Shown in pieces: positions 34,192 through 41,188 of a stretch of 43,710 nucleotides of DNA. Position numbers and translations under genes: made by a program. Each line of letters opens with the position of its first letter. Position 1 is the stretch's first letter. The stretch lies in the IMG/VR virus record IMGVR_UViG_3300030118_003960, positions 1-43,710 of that record; one strand, given 5' to 3'. The notes under the pieces are model-generated. The model was not told the origin of the DNA, made no database searches, and saw only the letters and a program-made list of their open reading frames with translations. The DNA is from a virus.

Positions 34192-34491
34192 ATGAAAAAA
34201 GAAAATATCAAAATAAATATGGAAAGAAAAGAAGAACTAATTAAAATAGTTGATAAGTATTTATCGCATTGGAAATGGGAAGAAAATATACACAAACATT
34301 TAACGTGTTTTGACTATGTAGAAAAGTTTGGAATTGATGCAATAAAAGGATTTATCCAATTCTGTAAAGACCACAAAATGACCGACAAAATCACACCAAC
34401 AATTGCCCACGATATAAACGGAACATATCACAAATATTTCTCACCAAGAACAACAAGTTACGAAAAATATAAAACAGATAAAGGAGCCTAA
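34192..34491 (+). CDS. Hypothetical protein, first gene of the rightward set
   Basis: This is a 99-residue, basic, helical protein (ERKEELIKIVDKYL, then HWKWEENIHKHLTCF). It has no recognised domain. It has an AAGAGG site and begins the rightward operon. Early-gene position suggests host-takeover or regulation, which cannot be shown. Confidence 0.6.
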   Translation: MKKENIKINMERKEELIKIVDKYLSHWKWEENIHKHLTCFDYVEKFGIDAIKGFIQFCKDHKMTDKITPTIAHDINGTYHKYFSPRTTSYEKYKTDKGA

Positions 34492-34493
34492 TT

Positions 34494-34730
34494 ATGACTA
34501 AATGGTACCCACTAACAACCGCATATTGTATGGATTGCGAAGAATTTGCAGATAAAAACGGAGTCCATATCTGTAAAACATACAAACCAAAGAAAAAGAA
34601 AAACAATGAAATACAAAAAGAAATTGAAGAATTGGAAAAAAGAACATCAGATTTATTCAATCCTACAATGATGACAGACATTGATAGATTATATAAACTA
34701 AGAAAAAAAATAAAGAAAGGGAATAAATAA
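34494..34730 (+). CDS. Small hypothetical protein with Cys pair
   Basis: This is a 78-residue protein with CMDC near the N-terminus and a third Cys (HICKTY), then a Lys-rich helix (KPKKKKNNEIQKEIEEL). It could be a metal-binding knuckle with a coiled-coil tail. It follows the previous gene closely, and its stop overlaps the next ATG (TAATG). Confidence 0.55.
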   Translation: MTKWYPLTTAYCMDCEEFADKNGVHICKTYKPKKKKNNEIQKEIEELEKRTSDLFNPTMMTDIDRLYKLRKKIKKGNK

Positions 34731-35092
34731 TGGAACCAATCAAAGTAAAAGTCGATTTAACAAAAGAGAAAAAACCAACATATGATATTGATGATTTAAT
34801 TTCAGATGCGTGTGATGAACTTGATGAAGCGATAAGGCTCAATAAGATTGAAATTGATGAAGACGAAATATATGATACTGATGATATGATACACGAAATA
34901 GCAGATTCCGCAGTACCAATTTATTACTATGATATTGGCCAATTTGCCGCACATAATAGCCATTTAATGACAGAAAAAGCAGAACTAAACCCAGAAGGTA
35001 CCCCACACGACCAAATACAATCAAATATATATAGCGAAATAATAGATGGATTACACGCACATATAGCTAAAAAAGAAAGTGAGGAATTATAA
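34730..35092 (+). CDS. Acidic conserved phage protein
   Basis: This is a 120-residue, strongly acidic protein with DDMIHEIADSAVPIYYYDIG in the middle. This pattern resembles a family seen in several marine and cyanobacterial phages whose function is unknown. An acidic, DNA-mimic-like charge is noticeable but not proof of such a role. Its ATG overlaps the previous stop. Confidence 0.6.
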   Translation: MEPIKVKVDLTKEKKPTYDIDDLISDACDELDEAIRLNKIEIDEDEIYDTDDMIHEIADSAVPIYYYDIGQFAAHNSHLMTEKAELNPEGTPHDQIQSNIYSEIIDGLHAHIAKKESEEL

Positions 35093-35269
35093 ATGAAAAA
35101 TAAAAACAATTATGGTATTAATGATGATTTACATATATGCCCAATTTGCAAGGATAAAATTGGATATATAGATATGGAACTAGGAGTTTTTGATAGTAGG
35201 TATTTTAAGAATATGGAAAATCATACGTGTGATGATTGGTATCCATTGAATGAAAAGAAAAGGAGATAA
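35093..35269 (+). CDS. Small Cys-containing hypothetical protein
   Basis: This is a 58-residue protein beginning the base after the previous stop. CPIC at residues 16-19 and one later Cys suggest part of a metal site. The end of this gene carries the AAGGAG site for the next. Confidence 0.6.
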   Translation: MKNKNNYGINDDLHICPICKDKIGYIDMELGVFDSRYFKNMENHTCDDWYPLNEKKRR

Positions 35270-35270
35270 A

Positions 35271-35495
35271 ATGAAATATAACAACGAAATAGTTGGAGAA
35301 CAATACGAAATAAGAGAACTAGTAATTCTTAATTTTATTGAATGGTATGCATCAGAAGAAGAAGATAGAGAGCCATTAAGACAAGCAATGCAATTATATC
35401 TTCAACAAGAAATATGGATAGAACTTGAAGGAATGAAATTAATAAGTGATTATATAAACAAAGATTATTGGAAAGACATAAAAAGAGGAAAATGA
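35271..35495 (+). CDS. Small hypothetical protein
   Basis: This is a 74-residue protein from ATG 35271. An ATG 21 bases upstream lies in frame, but only 35271 has AAGGAG at the right spacing. It is an acidic helix-rich protein (LNFIEWYASEEEDREPL). No family was recognised. Confidence 0.55.
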   Translation: MKYNNEIVGEQYEIRELVILNFIEWYASEEEDREPLRQAMQLYLQQEIWIELEGMKLISDYINKDYWKDIKRGK

Positions 35496-35641
35496 TGACA
35501 ATTGAAACAACAAAAAACGGATATATAAAAATTAGCGATATTGTTGATAATCAGCTAATTACAAGGTTATATGCCTATTACACAAAAAACGAGGCAAAAA
35601 GGATATTTTTAAGCGAAATAAACACAAAAGGAGAAAAATAA
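35492..35641 (+). CDS. Small conserved marine-phage protein
   Basis: This is a 49-residue protein (MMTIETTKNGYIKISDIVD...) that resembles a short beta-rich protein widespread in marine phages, of unknown function, with the pattern 'TIE-x-NGYIKISDI'. The start overlaps the previous TGA (ATGA), and the stop overlaps the next ATG (TAATG). Confidence 0.65.
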   Translation: MMTIETTKNGYIKISDIVDNQLITRLYAYYTKNEAKRIFLSEINTKGEK

Positions 35642-35934
35642 TGAATAGTTACGATTTAGATAAAATAGTAAGATGGGCAATTGATAGCGATTTAAAGAAA
35701 TTTGCAGAAGATGCATATGGAATAACAGGAACCGCTTTTGATGAGATGAATGGTATGGACGATTACTTACGAGGTAAATTCAGACAGATGCAGACCAATT
35801 TTATATTTTGGTTGGGTGGATTAGATAGAAAAAACAGAAAAAGATTAGCAAGAAATATTACATTTGGTAGAATTATTGCATCTACCAAAACAGAAGAAGA
35901 GTTTGACCCAATAAACGAAAAAGGAGAAAAATAA
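35641..35934 (+). CDS. Hypothetical protein
   Basis: This is a 97-residue helical protein. The middle has FRQMQTNFIFWLGGLDRKNR, with a moderately hydrophobic patch too short for a membrane helix. It has an AAAGGAG site, and its stop is joined to the next start (TAATG). Function unknown. Confidence 0.55.
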   Translation: MNSYDLDKIVRWAIDSDLKKFAEDAYGITGTAFDEMNGMDDYLRGKFRQMQTNFIFWLGGLDRKNRKRLARNITFGRIIASTKTEEEFDPINEKGEK

Positions 35935-36428
35935 TGGGAATGGACGTACACGGATTAAATCCAAAAATGAACAAATCAATCGATAATTACAAAACATATG
36001 AAAAATGGAATAAGATTGATTGGAAAGATAGAGATGGAAAATACAAAAAAGAATGGGAAAAAGAAAAAGATACATTTTACTCAGAAATGGATAAACGTGA
36101 AAAAGACAATAGAGGTATCTATTTCCGCAATAGTTGTTGGTGGTGGAGGCCGCTATGGGATTATTGCAGACACGTTGCACCGCACCTAATTTCAGAAGAA
36201 TTATGGGAAAGTGGACATCACAATGATGGCAGAGGATTAAACGCCAAAGATGCAAAGGAGCTTGGTGAAATATTGATGGAAAATATTGCAAATGGTAGCG
36301 CCATACAATATGAAAAAGATTACAATGATATGTATGAGGGTGAAGAATATTTTTATCCATATGATGTTGAGAATGTTGAGAACTTTGCCCTATTTTGTAT
36401 TGAAAGCGGTGGATTTGAGATATGTTAA
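35934..36428 (+). CDS. Conserved phage protein with Trp-rich motif
   Basis: This is a 164-residue protein starting MGMDVHGLNP. It contains FRNSCWWWRPLWDYC and GHHNDGRGLNA, a combination found in a widespread phage family without known function. Conserved His, Asp, Cys and Trp residues hint at a binding or enzymatic site. It has an AAAGGAG site. This is the best-recognised member of the small-gene block. Confidence 0.65.
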   Translation: MGMDVHGLNPKMNKSIDNYKTYEKWNKIDWKDRDGKYKKEWEKEKDTFYSEMDKREKDNRGIYFRNSCWWWRPLWDYCRHVAPHLISEELWESGHHNDGRGLNAKDAKELGEILMENIANGSAIQYEKDYNDMYEGEEYFYPYDVENVENFALFCIESGGFEIC

Positions 36429-36586
36429 TGGAGGATTATTACACGGAAGATGAGATTGCCCATATGTGTTGGTACTATGGGCAGTACTCACACAATTTGT
36501 CATACAATCAAAGAGCAATCCTGGTGGAGAAATACGAAAATATGATTGATGATAAGATTAAACAAATAGAAAAGAAAAGGAGTTAA
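36422..36586 (+). CDS. Small hypothetical protein
   Basis: This is a 54-residue protein rich in Tyr, Glu and Asp (EDYYTEDEIAHMCWYYG). ATG 36422 overlaps the previous gene by seven bases; ATG 36428 is also possible. It ends in a Lys-rich helix carrying the next gene's ribosome site. Confidence 0.5.
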   Translation: MLMEDYYTEDEIAHMCWYYGQYSHNLSYNQRAILVEKYENMIDDKIKQIEKKRS

Positions 36587-36587
36587 A

Positions 36588-36737
36588 ATGAAAGAAATAA
36601 AAATGCCGATATGGTATTGTGAAATGGGAAAATTAGATTGGAAAGAAATGGCGAGAGAACTTGAAAATCGTATTAGTGAAGTTTTAGATAAAGAAGTATC
36701 AATAACAATAGAAGATGAAGGTTTTATTGAATTATAA
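36588..36737 (+). CDS. Small hypothetical protein
   Basis: This is a 49-residue protein that begins MKEIKMPIWYCEM and is otherwise an acidic helix. It has AAGGAG before ATG 36588, one base after the preceding stop. No family was recognised. Confidence 0.5.
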   Translation: MKEIKMPIWYCEMGKLDWKEMARELENRISEVLDKEVSITIEDEGFIEL

Positions 36738-36751
36738 ATAAAGGAGAAAAA

Positions 36752-36952
36752 ATGAATGAGATAGATTTATGGTCAGAAGCAGAAGATTGTGATAATGAAG
36801 ATATACAATATAATCTATTTAGGTTATTTGAGTGGAGCGACTATCCAACAAATGAAAATAACTTTGATGAGATATACAACAGAATATGGGACGGAGAAAC
36901 TTTAACCAACATACTAAAACAAAAGGAGAAAAATGATAAACAAAGTAAATAA
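36752..36952 (+). CDS. Small acidic hypothetical protein
   Basis: This is a 66-residue, highly acidic protein (IDLWSEAEDCDNEDIQY). It has AAAGGAGAAAAA before the ATG. Its last residues overlap the next gene by 20 bases. Function unknown. Confidence 0.5.
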   Translation: MNEIDLWSEAEDCDNEDIQYNLFRLFEWSDYPTNENNFDEIYNRIWDGETLTNILKQKEKNDKQSK

Positions 36953-37097
36953 AAAAGATGTAATGGAGGCAATGGAGTATTTTTTTGTTGAAGGTTTTAT
37001 TGATGAACTAACAACAGATAAAAAGTATTACACAAAAATATTATTAAACAATGCCGCAAATCAATACGGTATTAAATTAGAATGGGAGGAGGAATGA
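36933..37097 (+). CDS. Small hypothetical protein
   Basis: This is a 54-residue protein from ATG 36933, which has an AAAGGAG site. It is Glu/Lys/Asn rich with one aromatic patch (EYFFVEGF). Its TGA overlaps the next ATG (ATGA). Confidence 0.5.
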   Translation: MINKVNKKDVMEAMEYFFVEGFIDELTTDKKYYTKILLNNAANQYGIKLEWEEE

Positions 37098-37312
37098 TAA
37101 TATTAACAGAACAAATGAAAAAAGATATAGCAAAACTGAAAGGAAATAAAATGCATAAAATGAGTAAAGAATCCGCAAGTACATTAGTAAGTTTACAAAA
37201 GAGATTAGACAAAGCAGAGAAAATTAATAAGATATATGAGAAATTTCTTGATAAATTATTGCTTGATTGTGAAAAACTATGTGAAAAACTAGATAAAGAG
37301 GAGGGTAGATAA
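37094..37312 (+). CDS. Small coiled-coil protein
   Basis: This is a 72-residue protein from ATG 37094, with GGAGGAGG upstream; an in-frame ATG at 37082 is less well placed. It is almost all heptad-type helix (SLQKRLDKAEKINKIYEKF). Function unknown; probably oligomeric. Confidence 0.55.
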   Translation: MIILTEQMKKDIAKLKGNKMHKMSKESASTLVSLQKRLDKAEKINKIYEKFLDKLLLDCEKLCEKLDKEEGR

Positions 37313-37434
37313 TGCCAAATAGAAAAGCGAAAGAAAGAAAGATGGAACGTAAACGTAAGAACCTTGAAATAAAGAGATGGAAGCGAGAACAGAAAAAATT
37401 AAGAAAGGAGAAAAATGAAAGAAAAAAGAAATGA
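37312..37434 (+). CDS. Very basic micro-protein
   Basis: This is a 40-residue protein in which more than half the residues are Lys or Arg (MPNRKAKERKMERKRKN). It is probably a nucleic-acid-binding helix. It overlaps both neighbours' starts and stops in the compact style of this block. Similar short basic proteins occur in marine phages. Confidence 0.5.
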   Translation: MPNRKAKERKMERKRKNLEIKRWKREQKKLRKEKNERKKK

Positions 37435-37603
37435 AAAAGGATTTACAGAATTAGAAAAAAGATTAATTGATGTTATTGATAATTTTATCCTATGGAATAC
37501 AACGGAATCAGACAGAGGATTAGCAGAAGAATTTATTGAAGCAGATTTATCTTGTGGAGTTGATTATAATGAATGGTTTCAATTAAAAAAGGAGGGAGAA
37601 TGA
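37415..37603 (+). CDS. Small hypothetical protein
   Basis: This is a 62-residue protein starting inside the end of the basic micro-protein, with an AAAGGAG site. It is a mixed helical, acidic protein (EFIEADLSCGVDYNEW). Its TGA overlaps the next ATG (ATGA). Confidence 0.5.
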   Translation: MKEKRNEKGFTELEKRLIDVIDNFILWNTTESDRGLAEEFIEADLSCGVDYNEWFQLKKEGE

Positions 37604-37773
37604 GCAAGATGAAAGACCTGGTGCAATTTTTTCTGGAAGAATATGGATATGATTTAGGATACACAATTCATACTCTTCCTAAAATAGAGGATATGCAAGC
37701 GGTAGCAATGACAAAAACGCCAGTATGGACATATTTTGGAAAAACAGAAAAAGAATATTATGGAGGTAGATAA
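37600..37773 (+). CDS. Small hypothetical protein
   Basis: This is a 57-residue protein from ATG 37600, which overlaps the preceding TGA and follows GGAGGGAGA; the longer frame from 37573 lies in that neighbour. It is an aromatic-rich sequence (FFLEEYGYDLGYTIHTLP). No family was recognised. Confidence 0.5.
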   Translation: MSKMKDLVQFFLEEYGYDLGYTIHTLPKIEDMQAVAMTKTPVWTYFGKTEKEYYGGR

Positions 37774-37841
37774 TGATATACATAGTTTTAATTGTAATGA
37801 TATTATTAATAACCGAAACCATATTAGAAAGGAGAAAATGA
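37773..37841 (+). CDS. 22-residue membrane micro-protein
   Basis: This reading frame (MIYIVLIVMILLITETILER...) is one hydrophobic helix with a basic end. It has an ideal GGAGG site six bases before ATG 37773, its start touches the previous stop (TAATG), and its TGA overlaps the next start. The position and helix suggest a real membrane peptide, but the small size means it could be chance. Confidence 0.45.
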   Translation: MIYIVLIVMILLITETILERRK

Positions 37842-38011
37842 TGGAAGAAATAATAAGAATGTTAAGAGCAATGAATGATAATGAATCAAATAATGTTTTT
37901 GCGCGCGAAATTGCCCTTTTATGCGAAGAAAATGATAAATTAAGGGCAGAGTTAAGGGAAGTAAAAATGATAATAGAAAACAATAATAATAAAAAAATAA
38001 AAAATAACTAA
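37841..38011 (+). CDS. Small coiled-coil protein
   Basis: This is a 56-residue protein from ATG 37841, with AAAGGAG at good spacing; the adjacent ATG 37838 is too close to it. It has a charged helix (LCEENDKLRAELREVKMI) with a poly-Asn/Lys tail. It is the last gene before the regulated gap at 38012-38077. Confidence 0.5.
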   Translation: MEEIIRMLRAMNDNESNNVFAREIALLCEENDKLRAELREVKMIIENNNNKKIKNN

Positions 38012-38012
38012 C

Positions 38013-38056
38013 AACATAATGATATATGTTATTATATTAATAGCATATTAAATATG
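38013..38056. promoter_or_regulatory. Two inverted repeats, probable operator of the recombination operon
   Basis: AACATA-ATGATA-TATGTT (38013-38030) and the perfect 13-base dyad CATATTAAATATG (38044-38056) lie in the only gap of more than 30 bases in this arm before the recombination genes, just upstream of a ribbon-helix-helix gene. Such proteins usually repress their own promoter at short dyads. The site call is inference. Confidence 0.5.
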
Positions 38057-38077
38057 TATAACAAAGGGGATAAATAT

Positions 38078-38224
38078 ATGGAAGATAATACATCTTATTT
38101 AGTCAAAGGAATCGATAAAGACCTTTGGGTAAAATTCAAAGTTAAATGCATCAGAAGCGAACATAAGACAATAGCAGATTGCTTTAGATGGTTTATAAAA
38201 GAGTATTCAAGAGGAAATATTTAG
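38078..38224 (+). CDS. Ribbon-helix-helix (Arc/MetJ-like) regulator
   Basis: This is a 48-residue protein. A short strand (YLVKGID) is followed by two helices (LWVKFKVKCIRSEH and TIADCFRWFIKEY), the pattern of Arc/CopG-type dimeric DNA-binding proteins. It begins the recombination block, directly after two dyads. Its TAG overlaps the next GTG (TAGTG), tying its translation to the exonuclease. Autoregulation is likely but not shown. Confidence 0.6.
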   Translation: MEDNTSYLVKGIDKDLWVKFKVKCIRSEHKTIADCFRWFIKEYSRGNI

Positions 38225-39015
38225 TGATAAGTAAACAAAGTCCAACTGATATTGAAGGAATCTACGATTCATATCTTAATGAATTGCAAGATAAGAACAG
38301 AAGAGAAAGGTACGAGGGTATGGAATCTTGGTATCATGCTTCTGGCGCAGGCTCTTGTTCAAGAAAATTGTATTTTGAATCTGTTGAACAGATAAAACCT
38401 ACAAGTGTTTTTGATGAAAGAACAAAGAGGTTGCTTCAACTTGGTAATTTAATTCATGATGATGTTCAGAAGTCTCTTACGCACGCACGCGCACTTCATA
38501 GAGATATATCTATAGATAATACACAACTTAAAAAAGAAATTAAAAATAAAGAAAAAGATGTGGAATTTTTAGTGGAAGGTGAAGTAAAGATTGATGAGCT
38601 AAATGTTAGAGGTTTTTATGATATAGTTGCAAAACATACAGATGATGATAAACGTATTTATTTGTATGATATAAAAACTTGCGGCGCTTGGTCTTGGAAG
38701 ATGAAGTTTGGTAGGAAAAAAACTTTAAATCCAAGTATTCATTATGAATTGCAGTTAGGCACATATGGGTACGCACTTAAACAACAATTCGGACAATTAG
38801 ATGGTATGTTTCTTTATTATTACAATAAGGATGATTCTAAGATGAAGTGTGTAGAAGTACCACTCACTTATATATCAAGAGCATATCTTTTTTGGAAGAA
38901 TATAAACGATGAACATAAACAAGGGTTACCACAGTTCAGAACTGGAGTATCTCCAGTACAAAAATGGCAATGTAATTATTGTCAATTTAGAGAACATTGT
39001 AACCCACCAACGTAA
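38224..39015 (+). CDS. Cas4/RecB-like PD-(D/E)XK exonuclease
   Basis: This is a 263-residue protein from GTG 38224, chosen for the TAGTG overlap with the regulator gene; an upstream ATG (38188) lies inside that gene. C45 (GAGSCSRKLY) and C250, C253, C259 (CNYCQFREHC) form the four-Cys iron-sulphur pattern of Cas4 and AddB. H78, D133 (GFYD), and D149-x-K151 (YDIKT) form the nuclease core. It would resect DNA ends for the annealing protein encoded next. It stands beside no CRISPR array, so a phage recombination role is expected. Confidence 0.85.
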   Translation: MISKQSPTDIEGIYDSYLNELQDKNRRERYEGMESWYHASGAGSCSRKLYFESVEQIKPTSVFDERTKRLLQLGNLIHDDVQKSLTHARALHRDISIDNTQLKKEIKNKEKDVEFLVEGEVKIDELNVRGFYDIVAKHTDDDKRIYLYDIKTCGAWSWKMKFGRKKTLNPSIHYELQLGTYGYALKQQFGQLDGMFLYYYNKDDSKMKCVEVPLTYISRAYLFWKNINDEHKQGLPQFRTGVSPVQKWQCNYCQFREHCNPPT

Positions 39016-39025
39016 AGGAGTGAAT

Positions 39026-39589
39026 ATGAGTAATACAAAACAAAGCACATTCATGAAACTCTTCAAGACAGACGTAAGCGAATATACACAAAAGAAAGGT
39101 AGATTCAATTACTTGTCTTGGGCATATGCAGTACAAGAGCTTAAACGCGCTTGTCCAAATGCAAGATGGGGTGTAACGAAGGCAGAGGATGGTTCTCCAT
39201 TCTTTAAAACAGATTGCGGTTATTTTGTTGATGTATGGGTAGAAGTTGATGGTGTCTCACTATCGCAAATACATCCAGTATTAGATAATCGAAATCAACC
39301 AATAGAAAAACCAAATGCTTTTCAGATTAATACAAGTCTACAAAGAGCATTAGCAAAAGCAATAGCATTGCATGGATTAGGATTATATATCTTTGCAGGT
39401 GAAGATTTGCCAGAGCCAGATGCTTTATCAGATAAGGAAGCTAAGGATTTATATAAATTAGCAGAACCTCTTGGTAAAGACATTGTAGATAATCTAAAAG
39501 TTAAAGTAAATGAAATGTCGATTCATGCACATAACTACGAAGCATGTGTAGAAAAAGTACAAAACATGATAAAAGAGAAAGGAAAATAA
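39026..39589 (+). CDS. DUF1071/Sak3-like single-strand annealing protein
   Basis: This is a 187-residue protein from ATG 39026, which has an AAAGGAG site. LSWAYAVQELKRACPNARW and NTSLQRALAKAIALHGLGLY match the pattern of DUF1071, a family linked to Sak3-type phage annealing proteins. It would pair complementary single strands after the exonuclease acts. The order of exonuclease, annealing protein and SSB supports this. Confidence 0.8.
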   Translation: MSNTKQSTFMKLFKTDVSEYTQKKGRFNYLSWAYAVQELKRACPNARWGVTKAEDGSPFFKTDCGYFVDVWVEVDGVSLSQIHPVLDNRNQPIEKPNAFQINTSLQRALAKAIALHGLGLYIFAGEDLPEPDALSDKEAKDLYKLAEPLGKDIVDNLKVKVNEMSIHAHNYEACVEKVQNMIKEKGK

Positions 39590-39590
39590 C

Positions 39591-40217
39591 ATGGCAGACG
39601 TAAATGATATGTTTAATGAAGTGACTAAAGAACAGAGCTTTTATGTGAAAGGTGAAAAAAAGAAATTTACTCCTTTTACAAAAGGTGAGTACTATGGTCA
39701 TATAACTGAAGTTGATTCTAAAATACTTGATGTTAAAGGTGGTCAGTATAAGGCGAGATTATATACTTATACTGTGACTGTAGCACCAGAAAATAGAAAT
39801 GCAATGTTTCAGTATGAAGGTATAGATGGCAATATGATTAAAACAGATGGTAAACCATATGTAGGTAAAACATTTAAAGGTAAGCTTTGGAGATTCTTAG
39901 AACCTTCAAAAGATGATACTTTTGAATCTAATGTTAGCGGCAATAAAGGTTATCTTAGGTTTTGTCAAACAATAGGTGTTGAATGTCCAACAGAAACCAG
40001 GACAGTTGATGGTAATGATATTGAAGTACAAATCTTACCAACTTTATCTCCAGATAATATGCTTGGGCAACCAGTCATTGCATTTGTTGATAAAGGTAGA
40101 GAGTTTACTAACAAAAGAGGTGAAAGAACTTTTTTCTGGGATTGTAAATTCTGTAAAAAGTGGAACGATGGAAAGAAGATAGATATAAGTGACGGTAATT
40201 CGGATATACCGTTTTAA
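39591..40217 (+). CDS. SSB-like single-stranded DNA-binding protein
   Basis: This is a 208-residue protein, one base after the annealing-protein gene. The body is beta-rich, as in an OB-fold, and the end is DISDGNSDIPF, the acidic tip with DIPF used by SSB proteins to recruit partners. Primary sequence shows no full classical SSB signature, so the call rests on the tail, the length and the context beside recombination genes. It probably protects single strands and recruits replication proteins. Confidence 0.7.
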   Translation: MADVNDMFNEVTKEQSFYVKGEKKKFTPFTKGEYYGHITEVDSKILDVKGGQYKARLYTYTVTVAPENRNAMFQYEGIDGNMIKTDGKPYVGKTFKGKLWRFLEPSKDDTFESNVSGNKGYLRFCQTIGVECPTETRTVDGNDIEVQILPTLSPDNMLGQPVIAFVDKGREFTNKRGERTFFWDCKFCKKWNDGKKIDISDGNSDIPF

Positions 40218-40233
40218 CTTATAGAGGAAAAGA

Positions 40234-40291
40234 GTATGGGTGTACAAGTCTTAGTAATGTCAATAGCTTAGAAATTCTTGTATGCCCATAC
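40234..40291 (+). ncRNA. Strong RNA hairpin after the SSB gene (structured intergenic element)
   Basis: GTATGGGTGTACAAG (40234-40248) pairs along its whole length with CTTGTATGCCCATAC (40277-40291): 15 pairs, two of them G-U, with a 28-base loop. There is no U-run after it, so it is not a standard terminator. A ten-residue reading frame (ATG 40236) lies in the first arm and loop but is probably not important. A role in mRNA stability, processing or regulation of the next gene is inference. Confidence 0.5.
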
Positions 40292-40316
40292 GATTAAATT
40301 AAATAAAGGAGATATA

Positions 40317-40550
40317 ATGGGTAGAGCAATACAAATGTCAAATGATATTGAACTTTTAAAATCAAGAGTAGAAACACTTGAAAATCAATTAAGAGGGATG
40401 GTAGCAAAAATAGAATCATTAGATTCAAAAAAAACTAAACCAAAAAAAGAGGTAGTATATGAAGAAGAAGAAACCAACAATGAAAGAAATGACAAAGGTG
40501 GTGAACAATTTAATAGTAAATCTAGAAAATCTAGCAAAAAGACAGTATAA
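40317..40550 (+). CDS. Coiled-coil protein with basic tail
   Basis: This is a 77-residue protein from ATG 40317, which has an AAAGGAG site. Residues about 8-35 form a heptad helix (IELLKSRVETLENQLRGM) and the rest is Lys/Glu/Ser rich. Its last 92 bases overlap the next gene in another frame. Function unknown. Confidence 0.55.
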   Translation: MGRAIQMSNDIELLKSRVETLENQLRGMVAKIESLDSKKTKPKKEVVYEEEETNNERNDKGGEQFNSKSRKSSKKTV

Positions 40551-40677
40551 TATAGAGTTTGTTCAAGATAATTATTTAGAGTGGAAAAAGGAAAAAGATG
40601 AGTTTAAAAAATACATACAAGCAAAAGCTGAAGAACTTATTAAAAGCAGAGATAGCAAGGATGTATCTGACAAGTGA
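40459..40677 (+). CDS. Small hypothetical protein, overlapping genes on both sides
   Basis: This is a 72-residue, helical, Lys/Glu-rich protein (NLIVNLENLAKRQYNIEF). It has an AGAGG site inside the preceding gene and overlaps it by 92 bases; the next gene begins 80 bases before its stop. The codons and hydrophobic spacing look real, but the size of the overlaps lowers confidence. Confidence 0.5.
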   Translation: MKKKKPTMKEMTKVVNNLIVNLENLAKRQYNIEFVQDNYLEWKKEKDEFKKYIQAKAEELIKSRDSKDVSDK

Positions 40678-41047
40678 TGGTAAAAAATTCTTTGATGAAA
40701 ATGAAGCTATAATGCATGAAAGTACTTTGGATAAATTAAGGATAAAAGAGAGGAGATGGGATAAAATGAAAACAAAAATAGCAGAGATTGTATGCAATAT
40801 AATAAAAGAAAAACAATGGGGTATCTTCTTTAAAAATGAGCCAATGCAATATCTACCAGTTCAAGACAACACTCCGATGTATAAAATCAATGAAGTGAAG
40901 GATGATGAACTAATGGATGCTATTGAAACCGCAATAGAAGAAAGGGTAAATGAATGGCAAAATCATCAGGCCGAGCAAGAAGAAAATCAGATAGACAACG
41001 AATCATTGAGTGGTACAAAGCAGACCTTGAGAAATACAGAGGCATGA
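40598..41047 (+). CDS. Hypothetical protein
   Basis: This is a 149-residue protein. RMYLTSDGKKFFDENEA near residues 21-37 resembles a short motif found in small phage proteins beside replication genes. The C-terminus is Glu/Gln/Asn rich. It has an AAAGGAAAA site and overlaps neighbours by 80 and 94 bases. Function unknown. Confidence 0.55.
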   Translation: MSLKNTYKQKLKNLLKAEIARMYLTSDGKKFFDENEAIMHESTLDKLRIKERRWDKMKTKIAEIVCNIIKEKQWGIFFKNEPMQYLPVQDNTPMYKINEVKDDELMDAIETAIEERVNEWQNHQAEQEENQIDNESLSGTKQTLRNTEA

Positions 41048-41175
41048 TAGGCGAAACTACCGAGTTTAATGTTATTGTTACTGATAAGTTAATAAAACAA
41101 ACAGAAGATAGAATAAGTGAACTTGAAGAAAAAGAAGAAAGGTGGAAAAAAACTATAAGTAATTTATTCACATAA
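40954..41175 (+). CDS. Small basic coiled-coil protein
   Basis: This is a 73-residue protein with a basic N-terminus (AKSSGRARRKSDRQRIIEW) followed by a charged helix. It begins 94 bases before the end of the preceding gene, with a GAAAGGG site. Nucleic-acid binding is possible. No family was recognised. Confidence 0.5.
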   Translation: MAKSSGRARRKSDRQRIIEWYKADLEKYRGMIGETTEFNVIVTDKLIKQTEDRISELEEKEERWKKTISNLFT

Positions 41176-41188
41176 GAAAGGAGGTTTT

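Noticed and set aside
34391-36360. Minus-strand frames opposite the small-gene block (such as 34391-34681 and 35845-36360)
   Set aside because: They are antisense to well-supported plus-strand genes with good ribosome sites, and they have shadow composition.
38224-39015. CRISPR-associated Cas4
   Set aside because: The protein has the Cas4-type iron-sulphur signature, but no repeats or other cas genes are present. The neighbours are phage annealing and SSB genes.
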